A stretch of DNA of 29,117 bases from 13-2-20CM-68-14 sp046733295 (lineage in GTDB: Bacteria > Actinomycetota > Thermoleophilia > Gaiellales > Gaiellaceae), in NCBI GenBank assembly GCA_046733295.1, contig JBKPOY010000010.1, positions 1 to 29,117 on the forward strand, in the 5' to 3' direction. Of this stretch, positions 21,229 through 28,782 are shown piece by piece; the stretch's first letter is position 1; every line of letters starts with the position of its first letter. The notes under the pieces were generated by a model. That model was not told the origin of the DNA and did no database searches. It was given only the letters and a program-made list of their open reading frames with translations. The position numbers and the translations under genes are program-made.

Positions 21229-21936
21229 CTACGGCCGGAAACGGCTCGGGAACTGAGCGATGATGCCACTGCTGAGCATGTCGGCCATCCCAAGCGCCTG
21301 CTCGTGAACGGCGTCGTAGGCGTCGACGTCCGCCTCCCAGTTCTCGTTTAGGCGAGCCAGGACTTCCCGGGTCGTGGCGTCGAGATGGTCCTTCATCATC
21401 TGGTCCATCTCGGCCAGCGGCCAGTTGCGGGGATTCGCCGCGTTCAGGAAGACGGCGATGTCGTGCGCGTTCTCGTACCAGCGCTTCTGCGCGTCCGCGA
21501 GTGCCGCCGCGTTGCCCGTCTTCGCTGCCTGCAGGATCTCGCCCGCGATGAGGATGTGCTCGCGAAGCAGCTCCGTCAGCTGGTTGCCCGCGCTATCTCC
21601 GTAGTACGGCTTGATCGCGTTCCCGATGTCGACCTGGTTCCGAAGCAGCCGGCCGAGTGCCGCGTTCAGGTCCGGTAGCACAACGCTCGGATCAGGCTCG
21701 TTGACCTCGAAGCTGATGATGACGTTGCGCGTCCAGGTGATGTGATCCTCCCAGAGCTTGCGCATGCTGTCGTGGAACGCGAGCGCCGAGCGGCTGATGA
21801 CGCGCGGCGTTCCTTTCGAGTGCGCCGTCTTGGTGCCCGCCTGTGCTCCCGAGAGCGACAACGCCGCGACCGAACCGGCGATCACCGCCACGAGCGCCAC
21901 GGATGCCCACCGGCGCCTGTTCAGACCCTTGACCAT
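21229..21936 (-). CDS. Secreted helical-bundle protein of unknown function
   Basis: The 235-residue protein starts MVKGLNRRRWASVALVAVIAG, a signal peptide cleaved near AQAGT (about 32). The mature part is all helix, with conserved-looking phrases KLWEDHITWTRNVIISF, RLLRNQVDIGNAIKPYYG, EHILIAGEILQAAKTG, RWYENAHDIAVFLN and ALGMADMLSSGIIAQFP. I recall similar Bacillus and Streptomyces proteins mislabelled as glycosyltransferase or acetylglutamate kinase; no such active site is visible here. His, Asp and Trp are frequent, so metal or haem binding is possible but unproven. The ATG at 21936 follows GGAGGAG; a longer frame starting upstream lacks a signal sequence. Confidence 0.82.
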   Translation of the reverse strand: MVKGLNRRRWASVALVAVIAGSVAALSLSGAQAGTKTAHSKGTPRVISRSALAFHDSMRKLWEDHITWTRNVIISFEVNEPDPSVVLPDLNAALGRLLRNQVDIGNAIKPYYGDSAGNQLTELLREHILIAGEILQAAKTGNAAALADAQKRWYENAHDIAVFLNAANPRNWPLAEMDQMMKDHLDATTREVLARLNENWEADVDAYDAVHEQALGMADMLSSGIIAQFPSRFRP

Positions 21937-22039
21937 AGGTGCTCTCCTCCTACCCTTGTCGATTCGCGCCGCAGCAGACACGGGTCGGGGTGTCCGCAGC
22001 ATGGCAGGCCGCAGATAGCCGCCGAGACAACATTTTCCG

Positions 22040-22336
22040 TTGGCGCCAAGTGAGAAACCTCGTGTCTCGGCCGCGCCAGGACTCCCGTCACTGACCAGGG
22101 TCGAGCCAGACAACCTGCAGGCCGAGTTCCTCGGCGACTACGTCTATGCGGACACGACAAACACCTACGGCATCGGTGTCTGGAACGACGTCCGCGACGG
22201 CCAGGTCTGCGATGCCATCAACGTGTGGCGTACGGACCTTCGAACCGAGGAAGATGCGGGAGACCCGCCGAACCCGCTCGACGCATGTCCGCCACGCTTC
22301 GGCGAAACGGACATCTGGTCCTATACGACCGGCTGA
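22040..22336 (+). pseudogene. C-terminal fragment resembling BNR/sialidase-like secreted proteins
   Basis: The open frame carries a coherent domain end: LTRVEPDNLQAEFLGDYVYA, TYGIGVWNDVRDGQVCDAIN, VWRTDLR, ACPPRFGETDIWSYTTG. Phrases of the type FLGDY, VWNDVR and CPxxFGxxDI are, from memory, near the C-terminus of exo-alpha-sialidase-like (BNR repeat) proteins of over 400 residues. Here no start codon with a ribosome site precedes it, and the upstream DNA is the leader of the divergent secreted protein. The remaining ~80 residues cannot form a propeller. A truncated relic is the simplest reading. A strong hairpin still follows the stop. Confidence 0.5.
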
Positions 22337-22350
22337 GGTAGAGCAGGCAA

Positions 22351-22378
22351 GGGATGGGGAGGATCGCCTCCCCATCCC
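22351..22378 (+). terminator. Perfect 12-bp hairpin after the fragment
   Basis: GGGATGGGGAGG, loop ATCG, CCTCCCCATCCC form a perfect 12-bp stem beginning 14 nt after the stop at 22336. It is followed by GTCTGCTTCC, a weak T-rich run. This is the best terminator in the window and suggests the relic was once a transcribed gene end. Confidence 0.65.
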
Positions 22379-22430
22379 GTCTGCTTCCACTAGCGAGAAG
22401 GGAGGCCGCTCGACGTGTGACGCGCCAGTA

Positions 22431-22451
22431 GGCCGCCAGTTTCAGGCGGCC
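22431..22451 (+). terminator. Second hairpin before the Ig-like protein gene
   Basis: GGCCGCC, loop AGTTTCA, GGCGGCC make a 7-bp perfect stem followed by TTGGGGG. It may be a tandem terminator or shape the leader of the next gene. TACTCT at 22486-22491 downstream could be the -10 for that gene. Confidence 0.4.
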
Positions 22452-22533
22452 TTGGGGGCCTGTTCCGCGTTATGCGAAATGGTGTTACTCTCGGGAGGCT
22501 TCAACCTGCGGCGCCGGGGAGGGGCAGCTACCC

Positions 22534-24372
22534 GTGAGACAAGAGGGGGGATACAAATCCGCTGGTGGATCGGCGGCGACCAGTCGGTCGTCCGCGCGCT
22601 GTCGCGTTCGCGTGTCTCCTCGCCGTCGTTCTCGGCTCATGATCTGCGTTTACCCCTTGGCAATCATCTTCGCAGGGCTTGCTATCGGCGTTCCGCTTGC
22701 CTCCAGCGCAGGGTCCGATCACCTCCCGGCGTCGAACATCATCAGCTCGTCGATCGATGCGGCGCCTCCGCCGAAACCGACGATTGACGCGGCGCCGGCG
22801 CTCGTCAGCAACGACACCAGTCCTACCTTTGCGTTCTCGGACGCCGATCCCGGCGTCACCTTCGTTTGCCGCCTCGACAAAGGGGCATTCCCGCCATGCA
22901 CGAGCCCCCAGGCCTACTCGAGCGTTGCTGAGGGGCCGCACACGTTCTACGTCAAAGCCGTCGACGCCGTTGGAACCGAGAGTGAGGTCGCTTCCTACTC
23001 GTGGACGATCGACACCACTCCTCCGCCGACACCGACGATTTCCACCGGACCTGCGAATCCCAGCGGTTCGGGCAACGCGCACTTTGTCTTCTCGGATGCA
23101 GAGGCGGGGGTGGGCTTCGCGTGCCAGCTGGATGGCGGGGCCTTCTCGCCCTGTTCGAACCCACAGGACTACGCCGTCGCCGACGGATACCACACGCTGA
23201 TTGTCGAGGCCGTCGACGCGGCGGGCAACGCAAGCGGGCCGTCTGCGCCGTACAGCTGGACTGTTGACACCGTCAATCCCATCGTCACGCTTGGCGACAA
23301 GCCGCCGTCGCTCACGAATCAGACGACGGCGAGCTTCAGCTTTACGTCGAGGGCCGGCAGCACGTTCGCGTGCGCTCGGGACGGAGGCGCTTTCGCCTCC
23401 TGCGTCAGCCCGCTGGTCTTCGCCGGCCTCACCGACGGGTCCCACCTGTTCTCCGTACGTGCCAGCTCGCCGGTTGGCAACACGGGCCCGGCGACGTCGT
23501 ACGCATGGATCATCGACACGGTTGCGCCGGAGACAGCCATCGCCTCAACTCCCCCGGCGACCAGTACCAGTGCAACTGCGAGTTTCACTTTCAGCAGCAG
23601 TGAGGCGGGATCGACGTTCGCCTGCAGCCTCGACGCTGCGGGCTTCTCGCCTTGCACCTCCCCGCAAGCCTACGCCGGGCTCGGCGATGGCGCCCACAGG
23701 TTCCGCGTGCAGGCTGTCGACGCGGCCGGAAACGTCGATGCGCACCCGGCCTCGTACTCGTGGCAGATTGCGGGCGTCGGGCCCGAGACGATCGATCACA
23801 CCCCGCCCGGCAACGTCACGCGCCTGAAGCGTGGCGTCGGTTACCGCGTCCTCCAGCTCGCGTGGATGCCCCCGCCCGATTCGGATTTCGACCATGTCGA
23901 GGTCTTGGTCTCGACGAGCGCGAAGAGCCAGCCGCGAACGGTTGTGTACAAGGGCAGGGGCGGTAAGTACACGAACAAGCGTTTTAAGAACGGGCTCTAC
24001 TACCGCTACGCGGTGGTTAGCTACGACCGCGCCAGGAACGCCTCCCGTGGCAAGACGGTCGTCGTCCCGCCGAGCGCCCTCCTGCGCTCCCCGCGGGACG
24101 GGGGCGTCGTGAAGGGGCCGCCGTTGCTCAGGTGGAATGCGATCTCGGGGGCGACCTACTACAACGTCCAGCTATACCACGGGACGCAGAAGGTCTTGAG
24201 CGCCTGGCCTAACGGAGAGAAGCTCGCCGTGAAGCGGAGCTGGGTCTATGCCGGCCGCCGCTTCCTGCTGAAGAGTGGTCCGTACAGATGGTACGTCTGG
24301 CCGGGTTTCGGACTGCGTTCCAAGGGTCGGTACGGGCAACTGCTCGGGCAAGGCACTTTCAGGGTGCGCTGA
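22534..24372 (+). CDS. Secreted protein with four tandem Ig-like repeats and a FnIII-like end
   Basis: The 612-residue protein has a long basic N-region, a signal-type hydrophobic segment (ICVYPLAIIFAGLAIGVPLA, about 37-56) and four repeats of roughly 88 residues. Each repeat holds the pair of cysteines in C-x-LD-x-G-x-F-x-PC or a close variant, the phrase H-x-F-x-V-x-AVDAAGN, and S-x-W-x-IDT before the next unit. The Cys pair probably forms a disulfide. After residue 430 a FnIII-like module (PPGNVTRLKRG, LAWMPPPDSDFDHVEV) and a basic, aromatic C-terminal domain follow. It is likely a surface or matrix protein. The GTG at 22534 has a distant GGAGG; ATG at 22639 is an alternative giving a shorter signal peptide. 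Confidence 0.82.
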   Translation: MRQEGGYKSAGGSAATSRSSARCRVRVSPRRRSRLMICVYPLAIIFAGLAIGVPLASSAGSDHLPASNIISSSIDAAPPPKPTIDAAPALVSNDTSPTFAFSDADPGVTFVCRLDKGAFPPCTSPQAYSSVAEGPHTFYVKAVDAVGTESEVASYSWTIDTTPPPTPTISTGPANPSGSGNAHFVFSDAEAGVGFACQLDGGAFSPCSNPQDYAVADGYHTLIVEAVDAAGNASGPSAPYSWTVDTVNPIVTLGDKPPSLTNQTTASFSFTSRAGSTFACARDGGAFASCVSPLVFAGLTDGSHLFSVRASSPVGNTGPATSYAWIIDTVAPETAIASTPPATSTSATASFTFSSSEAGSTFACSLDAAGFSPCTSPQAYAGLGDGAHRFRVQAVDAAGNVDAHPASYSWQIAGVGPETIDHTPPGNVTRLKRGVGYRVLQLAWMPPPDSDFDHVEVLVSTSAKSQPRTVVYKGRGGKYTNKRFKNGLYYRYAVVSYDRARNASRGKTVVVPPSALLRSPRDGGVVKGPPLLRWNAISGATYYNVQLYHGTQKVLSAWPNGEKLAVKRSWVYAGRRFLLKSGPYRWYVWPGFGLRSKGRYGQLLGQGTFRVR

Positions 24373-24414
24373 ATTTCAGCTTTCCGGCCGCTCTCTTTCG
24401 GTTCGGATAAGTGT

Positions 24415-25740
24415 TCACGCGGCATCGAGCTGAGACGGCTGCTCTACGGCGAGAAGCTCTGGGTTTGTGCGCCAGATCGCTCGCAAGGCGGCAACGACCT
24501 GGGGGCAGAACTGCGTGCCGGCGTTCTCCTCGATCTCAGAGAGCGCACTGATCACGCTCCTGCCCGCGCGATAGGGGCGATCGCTCGTGAGCGCATCGAG
24601 TGCATCGGCGACAAAGACGATCCTGGCCGGTAGCGGAATCTGCTCGCCCCGCAGCCCATCAGGATAGCCTCGACCATCGATCCGCTCGTGGCTCCATCTG
24701 GCGCACTGGCGAACGATTGGGTCGAGATCGAGGTCGGAGAGGATGTAGTCCGAGACGACCGGGTGACGCCTGATCTCCGCCCACTCGTCGGCCTCGAGCG
24801 GTCCCTGCTTGCGAAGGATCTTCTCCGGGATGCCGATCTTGCCCACATCGTGCAGGAGCGCGCCGATCTCGATTGCCTCCCGTTGCTCGCCGTCGTAGCC
24901 GAGCCGTGTCGCGAGAGCGACGGCGACGCCGGCGACACGTTCGGTGTGTCCGCCCGTGTAAAGATCCTTTGCCTCCATGCTCCGCGAAAGGGCCGCGATC
25001 GTGTCGCGGTGCGCGCGTCGAAGGCGCGCATTGGCATCGCGAACCTCCTCAACGGCGGCTGTAGTGCGCTCGAGGTACTGCCGAACGGAGAGAACCATCA
25101 GCGCCGGCGGAAGCGCGAAGGCGGCGAGTCCCACGATTCCGATCTGCTCGTAGGCGACCGCAGCCGCCAGTGCGAGCGGTCCGAAGAGCAGGAAGTGGTA
25201 GCGCGCCCAATGGAACCGCTCCAGCCATAGACGACGCCATGGTGTTTGCTCCGCGAGGCTCATCGCCAGGCAGAGAAGACCGTTGTTCAGTCCGGCATAA
25301 AGGCACCCGGCCAGGACTGCGGCGAGCAAGCGCGACTGATCTGCAAATGTGTGGTAGGCGAGGGCCGCAGCACCGGCCGCAAGCGCATAATTCGCGCAGT
25401 CAAAGATTCCCTTGTGTGCCTGGCCGCGGCTCCGGGCCCACTGCGCCAGCGCCGCAAGCGCTGCGACGGCGATCGCCGCTCCGCCGTCCAGCAGAAAGAC
25501 TGCTGCGAGAATCCCGATTGCCGAGACGCTGACGCTGCCCCGGTCGTAGACGCGGATTGAGAACAGCTGCAGGACGAGCGTCAACGCCACCACCGCTCCG
25601 AGACGCCCAGCCTCTGTCGAGAAGCTGCTGACGATCGCTCCCGACTCGACTGCGACGGCCGCACCCGCAGCTGCGGCCATCGCGGCGATCAGCGCGCCGA
25701 GGCCAGTGTCGAGGGGCCTGCGAGCAAGCGTCGAAGCCAA
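24415..25740 (-). CDS. Membrane-bound HD-GYP c-di-GMP phosphodiesterase
   Basis: The 441-residue protein has an N-terminal membrane domain of about seven to eight hydrophobic segments (1-225). A short helical linker (SVRQYLERTTAAVEEVRDANARL, written here in outline) follows, then an HD-GYP domain: GGHTERVAGVAVALA, LLHDVGKIGIPEKIL with H297-D298, HPVVSDYIL, and DGRGYPDGL with GYP at 358-360. All metal ligands appear present, so it should cleave c-di-GMP. The start is uncertain: TTG at 25740 begins 14 nt after the subtilase stop; a TTG at 25812 would overlap the subtilase end. It may share the subtilase transcript. Confidence 0.9.
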   Translation of the reverse strand: MASTLARRPLDTGLGALIAAMAAAAGAAVAVESGAIVSSFSTEAGRLGAVVALTLVLQLFSIRVYDRGSVSVSAIGILAAVFLLDGGAAIAVAALAALAQWARSRGQAHKGIFDCANYALAAGAAALAYHTFADQSRLLAAVLAGCLYAGLNNGLLCLAMSLAEQTPWRRLWLERFHWARYHFLLFGPLALAAAVAYEQIGIVGLAAFALPPALMVLSVRQYLERTTAAVEEVRDANARLRRAHRDTIAALSRSMEAKDLYTGGHTERVAGVAVALATRLGYDGEQREAIEIGALLHDVGKIGIPEKILRKQGPLEADEWAEIRRHPVVSDYILSDLDLDPIVRQCARWSHERIDGRGYPDGLRGEQIPLPARIVFVADALDALTSDRPYRAGRSVISALSEIEENAGTQFCPQVVAALRAIWRTNPELLAVEQPSQLDAA

Positions 25741-25754
25741 CGATGCCCCGCGGG

Positions 25755-27314
25755 CTACTGCCAGAGGTCGAAGCCGGTCGTCGGGTCGCTGGTCCACGAC
25801 GTCGCGTTCCAACTCGAGGAGTTCCAGCTCGAGGAGTTCCAGCTGGATGAACTCCAGTCAGCCGTCGAGTTCCAGCTGGACGAGTTCCAGCTCGAGGAGT
25901 TCCAGCTCGACGAGTTCCAGCTCGACGAGTTCCAACTCGACGAGTCCCAGCTCGATGCGAGCGTGCTGCCGCTGAGGCACGTCGTCCCCGGGGCGCACAC
26001 CAGCGCGGGGACACCCTGATTCGCGCGCCCAGGCGCGCCGGAGAGGTTGTACGAGGAGCTCAGGCTGAGGGCGCCAATCTTCGAGTTCTTGGGCTTCGCT
26101 CCCTGCTTCGCGATCAGCACCCACTTGACGTTGTCCGGGCTGTAGTCGGGGTGCCACTGGAAGATGATCGCGGCCGCACCGGCGACCTGCGGCGCCGCAA
26201 AAGACGTTCCGTTGATCGAGGCGTACCCGGAAGACACTCGGTTACCGCTCGGCGCCTCCATATCCAGCACGGTTCCGGTCGGAAGGGGCGCGGCGATGTG
26301 GCGGCCCGGCGCGAGAAGGTCCGGCTTCTTGAATCCATCGAGGGTCGTGCCGCTCGAGCTCCAGGGCGAGAGCGTGTCATCACCAGGCCCGCTCGTGTCC
26401 ATCGTGTCGAAGGCGCCGACGGTGAATACGAGCGGATCGTTCGCGGGCGCATAGTCGGCGTGTCCCGGCCCACGATTCCCCGCGGAGACCGCGACGAAGA
26501 TGCCGCTGGCCCAGAGCCGCTCGACCGCGAGGTCCAGCGGGCTGTTCTTGTACGAGCTCGGCACCGTCTCGGTCAAGGAGAGGTTGACGACGCGGATGTT
26601 GTAGGCATGAGCGTTGTCGAACACCCACTTGAGAGCCGTAATCACGTCGCTGGTGTAGACGCCGGTGTCCCGGTTGATGTTGATCGCATAAACGTTCGCG
26701 CCGGGCGCGATGCCGATGAAGCGGCCGTCGGGGCTGTTTCCCGCCGCGACGCCGGCGACCATCGTGCCGTGGCCGATGCTGTCGTCCAACGCTTGGCCTT
26801 GGCCGTCGAGCGCGACCTGGACGAGTCGCGAGCCGAAGTCGGCCGACGGCGTCACGCCGCTGTCGATGACCGCGATTCCGACTCCCCGCCCTGTGGCTCC
26901 AGCCGACCACGGATTCGACGCTGAATCGCGGCCGGGATAGATGGTCGCGAGCGAAGCCGCCGAAACGCTGCCGGTGGCGTCGAGCTGAACCGGCACGTCC
27001 GGAGCGACGAACGAAACACCCGGCCGTGCCGCCAGCTGGGGCAGGTCGCCGGCTCGGACGGTCGCCGCGACCGCATCAACGAGCGCGAGCTTCCTGACGA
27101 CATGGCCATGCGCCGCAGCTGCCGCACCATTTCCCTCGACAAGCACCCGTACCTGTTCATTCGGCGTCTGCGCGGCGATCGTCGCCAAACCGGGAGCTAT
27201 CCGTCGGTCAGACGACCCAGCCGCACGAGCAAGACCGACGTTGGTCCCACCTATCGCAAGCAGCGTTAGCGCCAGCAGACCAGCAAAAAGAGTCCTCCAG
27301 GAGTGATGCCGCAT
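25755..27314 (-). CDS. Secreted subtilisin-like serine protease (S8) with SSSWN repeat tail
   Basis: The 519-residue protein has a signal peptide (FAGLLALTLLAIGGTNVGLA, about 10-30), an inhibitor-like propeptide (about 40-115, ending VSFVAPDVPVQ) and an S8 catalytic domain. The triad is D151 in GIAVIDSGVTP, H182 in GHGTMVAGVA and S371 in NGTSFAAPQVAG, with oxyanion N280. After residue 448 comes a low-complexity tail of SSSWN units to about 508, ending GFDLWQ. The tail may bind carbohydrate or anchor the enzyme, but this is inference. The ATG follows AGGAAAGG. An unusual structured leader precedes it, and the HD-GYP gene follows closely. Confidence 0.93.
   Translation of the reverse strand: MRHHSWRTLFAGLLALTLLAIGGTNVGLARAAGSSDRRIAPGLATIAAQTPNEQVRVLVEGNGAAAAAHGHVVRKLALVDAVAATVRAGDLPQLAARPGVSFVAPDVPVQLDATGSVSAASLATIYPGRDSASNPWSAGATGRGVGIAVIDSGVTPSADFGSRLVQVALDGQGQALDDSIGHGTMVAGVAAGNSPDGRFIGIAPGANVYAININRDTGVYTSDVITALKWVFDNAHAYNIRVVNLSLTETVPSSYKNSPLDLAVERLWASGIFVAVSAGNRGPGHADYAPANDPLVFTVGAFDTMDTSGPGDDTLSPWSSSGTTLDGFKKPDLLAPGRHIAAPLPTGTVLDMEAPSGNRVSSGYASINGTSFAAPQVAGAAAIIFQWHPDYSPDNVKWVLIAKQGAKPKNSKIGALSLSSSYNLSGAPGRANQGVPALVCAPGTTCLSGSTLASSWDSSSWNSSSWNSSSWNSSSWNSSSWNSTADWSSSSWNSSSWNSSSWNATSWTSDPTTGFDLWQ
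25794..25955 (-). repeat. 15-bp tandem repeat array encoding SSSWN
   Basis: About ten copies of a 15-bp unit (coding sense AGCTCGTCGAGCTGGAA-like, with CTG/CTC and TCG/TCC variation) encode Ser-Ser-Ser-Trp-Asn in the protease tail, broken once by STADW. Third positions vary while the peptide is kept, which points to selection on the protein. Confidence 0.85.
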
Positions 27315-27420
27315 GAACCGAATCCCTTTCCTCGCGTAACCGCTGACTCGGTATGACGGCAGCTCGGTCGGATCACGTCCCCCGGCTGGGTGATCTAGTC
27401 GACGGTTCCCCCGAGAGAGG
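27315..27420 (-). promoter_or_regulatory. Structured leader of the subtilase gene
   Basis: The 5' region contains GATCAC (27395..27390) pairing with GTGATC (27376..27371) around CCAGCCGGGGGAC. CGGGGGAACC lies before it, and GAGTCAGCGGTTACGCGAGG just ahead of the ribosome site. These pieces recall parts of the ydaO/c-di-AMP riboswitch (GGGGGA-CC early, GTCAGC near the end), but order and spacing are not a full match. Confidence 0.25.
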
Positions 27421-27500
27421 GATGCTGTCGATCAAGGGTTGCGGCCCGCGCTCGTTCGGGCACAGTGCGAGACAGAGGGCACACACCCTCAACTGCGGCC

Positions 27501-27716
27501 ATGGCAGTCAAACTGCGGCTTACCGATCCGTGCGTCGGATCGAACCTAGTTGACTTCGTCGAGCGAAACGGGCTTCGCGCAATCCTCGATGGGAACCAGG
27601 TCGTCATCGATTCGCGACACCTGTCGCCGGACCGGCAACTCGCGGAAGTGTCGCTGCTCGTCCGGATCTGGCAGATCGTGAATCCAGAGCACCCTGTCGA
27701 AATCGAGTCGGCATAG
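27501..27716 (+). CDS. Small conserved protein, function unknown
   Basis: The 71-residue protein starts MAVKLRLTDPCVGSNLVDFVE and has an alpha/beta alternation (LRAILDGNQVVIDSRHLSPD, in outline; then a helix AEVSLLVRIWQIV and EHPVEIESA). It looks like a small ferredoxin-like or ACT-like fold, but I do not recognise a family. The ATG at 27501 has TCAACT 6 nt upstream (near-leaderless) and no Shine-Dalgarno sequence; a GTG at 27465 could add 12 residues. It diverges from the subtilase; the two leaders overlap. Confidence 0.6.
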   Translation: MAVKLRLTDPCVGSNLVDFVERNGLRAILDGNQVVIDSRHLSPDRQLAEVSLLVRIWQIVNPEHPVEIESA

Positions 27717-27794
27717 GCCTCCATCTAGAGTCCCCGCCGGCGCCTCATTGGAGCGTGTCAGCTTCGACTCGGGCTGGATCCATTCGTCTCAGAT

Positions 27795-27818
27795 GGGCAG
27801 AAGTTCGGGCAGAAGTTC
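27795..27818 (+). repeat. 12-bp tandem direct repeat
   Basis: GGGCAGAAGTTC occurs twice head to tail in the non-coding stretch before the membrane-anchored orphan gene. It could be a slippage product or a tandem regulator site. Confidence 0.6.
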
Positions 27819-27897
27819 GGCCCGGCAGCGCGGCCCAACAAGCCGTCGCCAAAGCAGTGAAAATGTCGACCGTGTCGACAATCCCTTCCAAAGGCCA

Positions 27898-28476
27898 ATG
27901 CTGATTGTTGAGACAACCGATTGGGCGATCGGTGCCCCAACAATCGCCTTGGCGGTTCTAACTGGTTTGTTAGCGCTGGCGACCTTCTTCATGGCGCGCC
28001 AGTCCAGAGCGCAAGTCGCGCTGGAAAAAGAGCGGATCGAAGCAGCCCAGCAACCTAACGTGTTCCCTGCCGGATCAATTGATTGGAGCGACGGTGCAGG
28101 TCCATACGCTGGGCGGGGGAACGAAGTCATCCCTTTAAAAAACGGTGGTCTGGGGATCGCGCGGAACGTCACGGGAAGACTGCATTTCCCGGACGGCGCG
28201 TACATCGAATTAGTCTCAATCACGATCGCGCCTGGTGACACTCAAGACGTTCGCTTTAACTGGGCGGGAGAGGCCCGGGGAGGATCATGGGCGGACGCCC
28301 GTGGGTTCTTGCGCTACGAAGACGTCAACGGCGTTGATTGGCGTACCGACTTCGTCTATCGCGAGGAGGGCCCAGAACATCTGAGCCGCAGATTCATCGA
28401 AGTTGGTCAGTACGGACGTGTGTCCGACCTAAGAGATCCAGAACTGGACTACGTTCGGCCTGACGTCGCCGACTGA
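27898..28476 (+). CDS. Membrane-anchored orphan protein in an AT-richer patch
   Basis: The 192-residue protein starts MLIVETTDWAIGAPTIALAV, with one membrane segment (about 10-33, to FFMARQSRAQVALEKERIEA). The soluble part is probably all beta (VIPLKNGGLGIARNVTGRLHF, in outline; VSITIAPGDTQDVRFNW; DVNGVDWRTDFVY). The phrase NGGLGIARNV suggests an immunoglobulin-like sandwich. Codons include many A/T third positions, unlike neighbours, suggesting recent acquisition. The ATG at 27898 has AAAGG 4 nt upstream; a TTG at 27748 would add 50 basic residues of poor quality. I recognise no named family. Confidence 0.68.
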   Translation: MLIVETTDWAIGAPTIALAVLTGLLALATFFMARQSRAQVALEKERIEAAQQPNVFPAGSIDWSDGAGPYAGRGNEVIPLKNGGLGIARNVTGRLHFPDGAYIELVSITIAPGDTQDVRFNWAGEARGGSWADARGFLRYEDVNGVDWRTDFVYREEGPEHLSRRFIEVGQYGRVSDLRDPELDYVRPDVAD

Positions 28477-28663
28477 GCACTCACGAGCACAAACGACCAG
28501 AAACGCCCTTTTTCCTCGATTGCAAGATCCTCACCGGTAAGCGCCGAGATCACCGCCTTGATCGATGGCGCGAGGCCGCGCTGCGCGCCGACCAAGACTC
28601 GCTGGGGCGTCCTGTTCGTCGAAGCGGAGCTATTCGGTCGCGACGCGCTAATACTCTGTGAAA
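28477..28663. other. Gap before the last gene: possible relic frames and a promoter
   Basis: No convincing gene is seen. On the minus strand an open frame ending at TAG 28451..28449 reads GLAPSIKAVISALTGEDLA then EEKGRFWSFVLV without a good start codon. On the plus strand another open stretch reads WGVLFVEAELFGRDALILCE. One of them may be a gene relic. TACTCT at 28652-28657 is a plausible -10 for the next gene. Confidence 0.35.
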
Positions 28664-28782
28664 GCCTTCTCTCGAGTCGTGGCCTGACGATCGATCGTAG
28701 GCCAGACGCAAATTGACACGCCCGAAAGGGCGTAGTAGCGTCGAATCGCGTTAGACGCGACGAGGGACGGAAGGGGGCGTCG
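28664..28782 (+). promoter_or_regulatory. Three-hairpin 5' leader of the last gene
   Basis: Hairpin 1 pairs TGGCCT with AGGCCA around the palindrome ACGATCGATCGT (28680-28704). It is followed directly by GACGCAAA (28705-28712). Hairpin 2 is ACGCCC-GAAA-GGGCGT with a GNRA tetraloop (28718-28733). Hairpin 3 is TCGCGT-TAG-ACGCGA (28746-28760). A ribosome site GGAAGGGGG follows. The dense folding suggests a cis-regulatory RNA; the class is not recognised. Confidence 0.45.

Noticed and set aside
25794..25955. Possible CRISPR-like array
   Set aside because: The units are contiguous 15-bp coding repeats without spacers and keep the reading frame of the protease.
25706..25975. Ser-rich plus-strand frame over the protease repeat tail
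   Set aside because: It is the antisense reading of the SSSWN-encoding repeats, so its Ser-rich pattern is a by-product.
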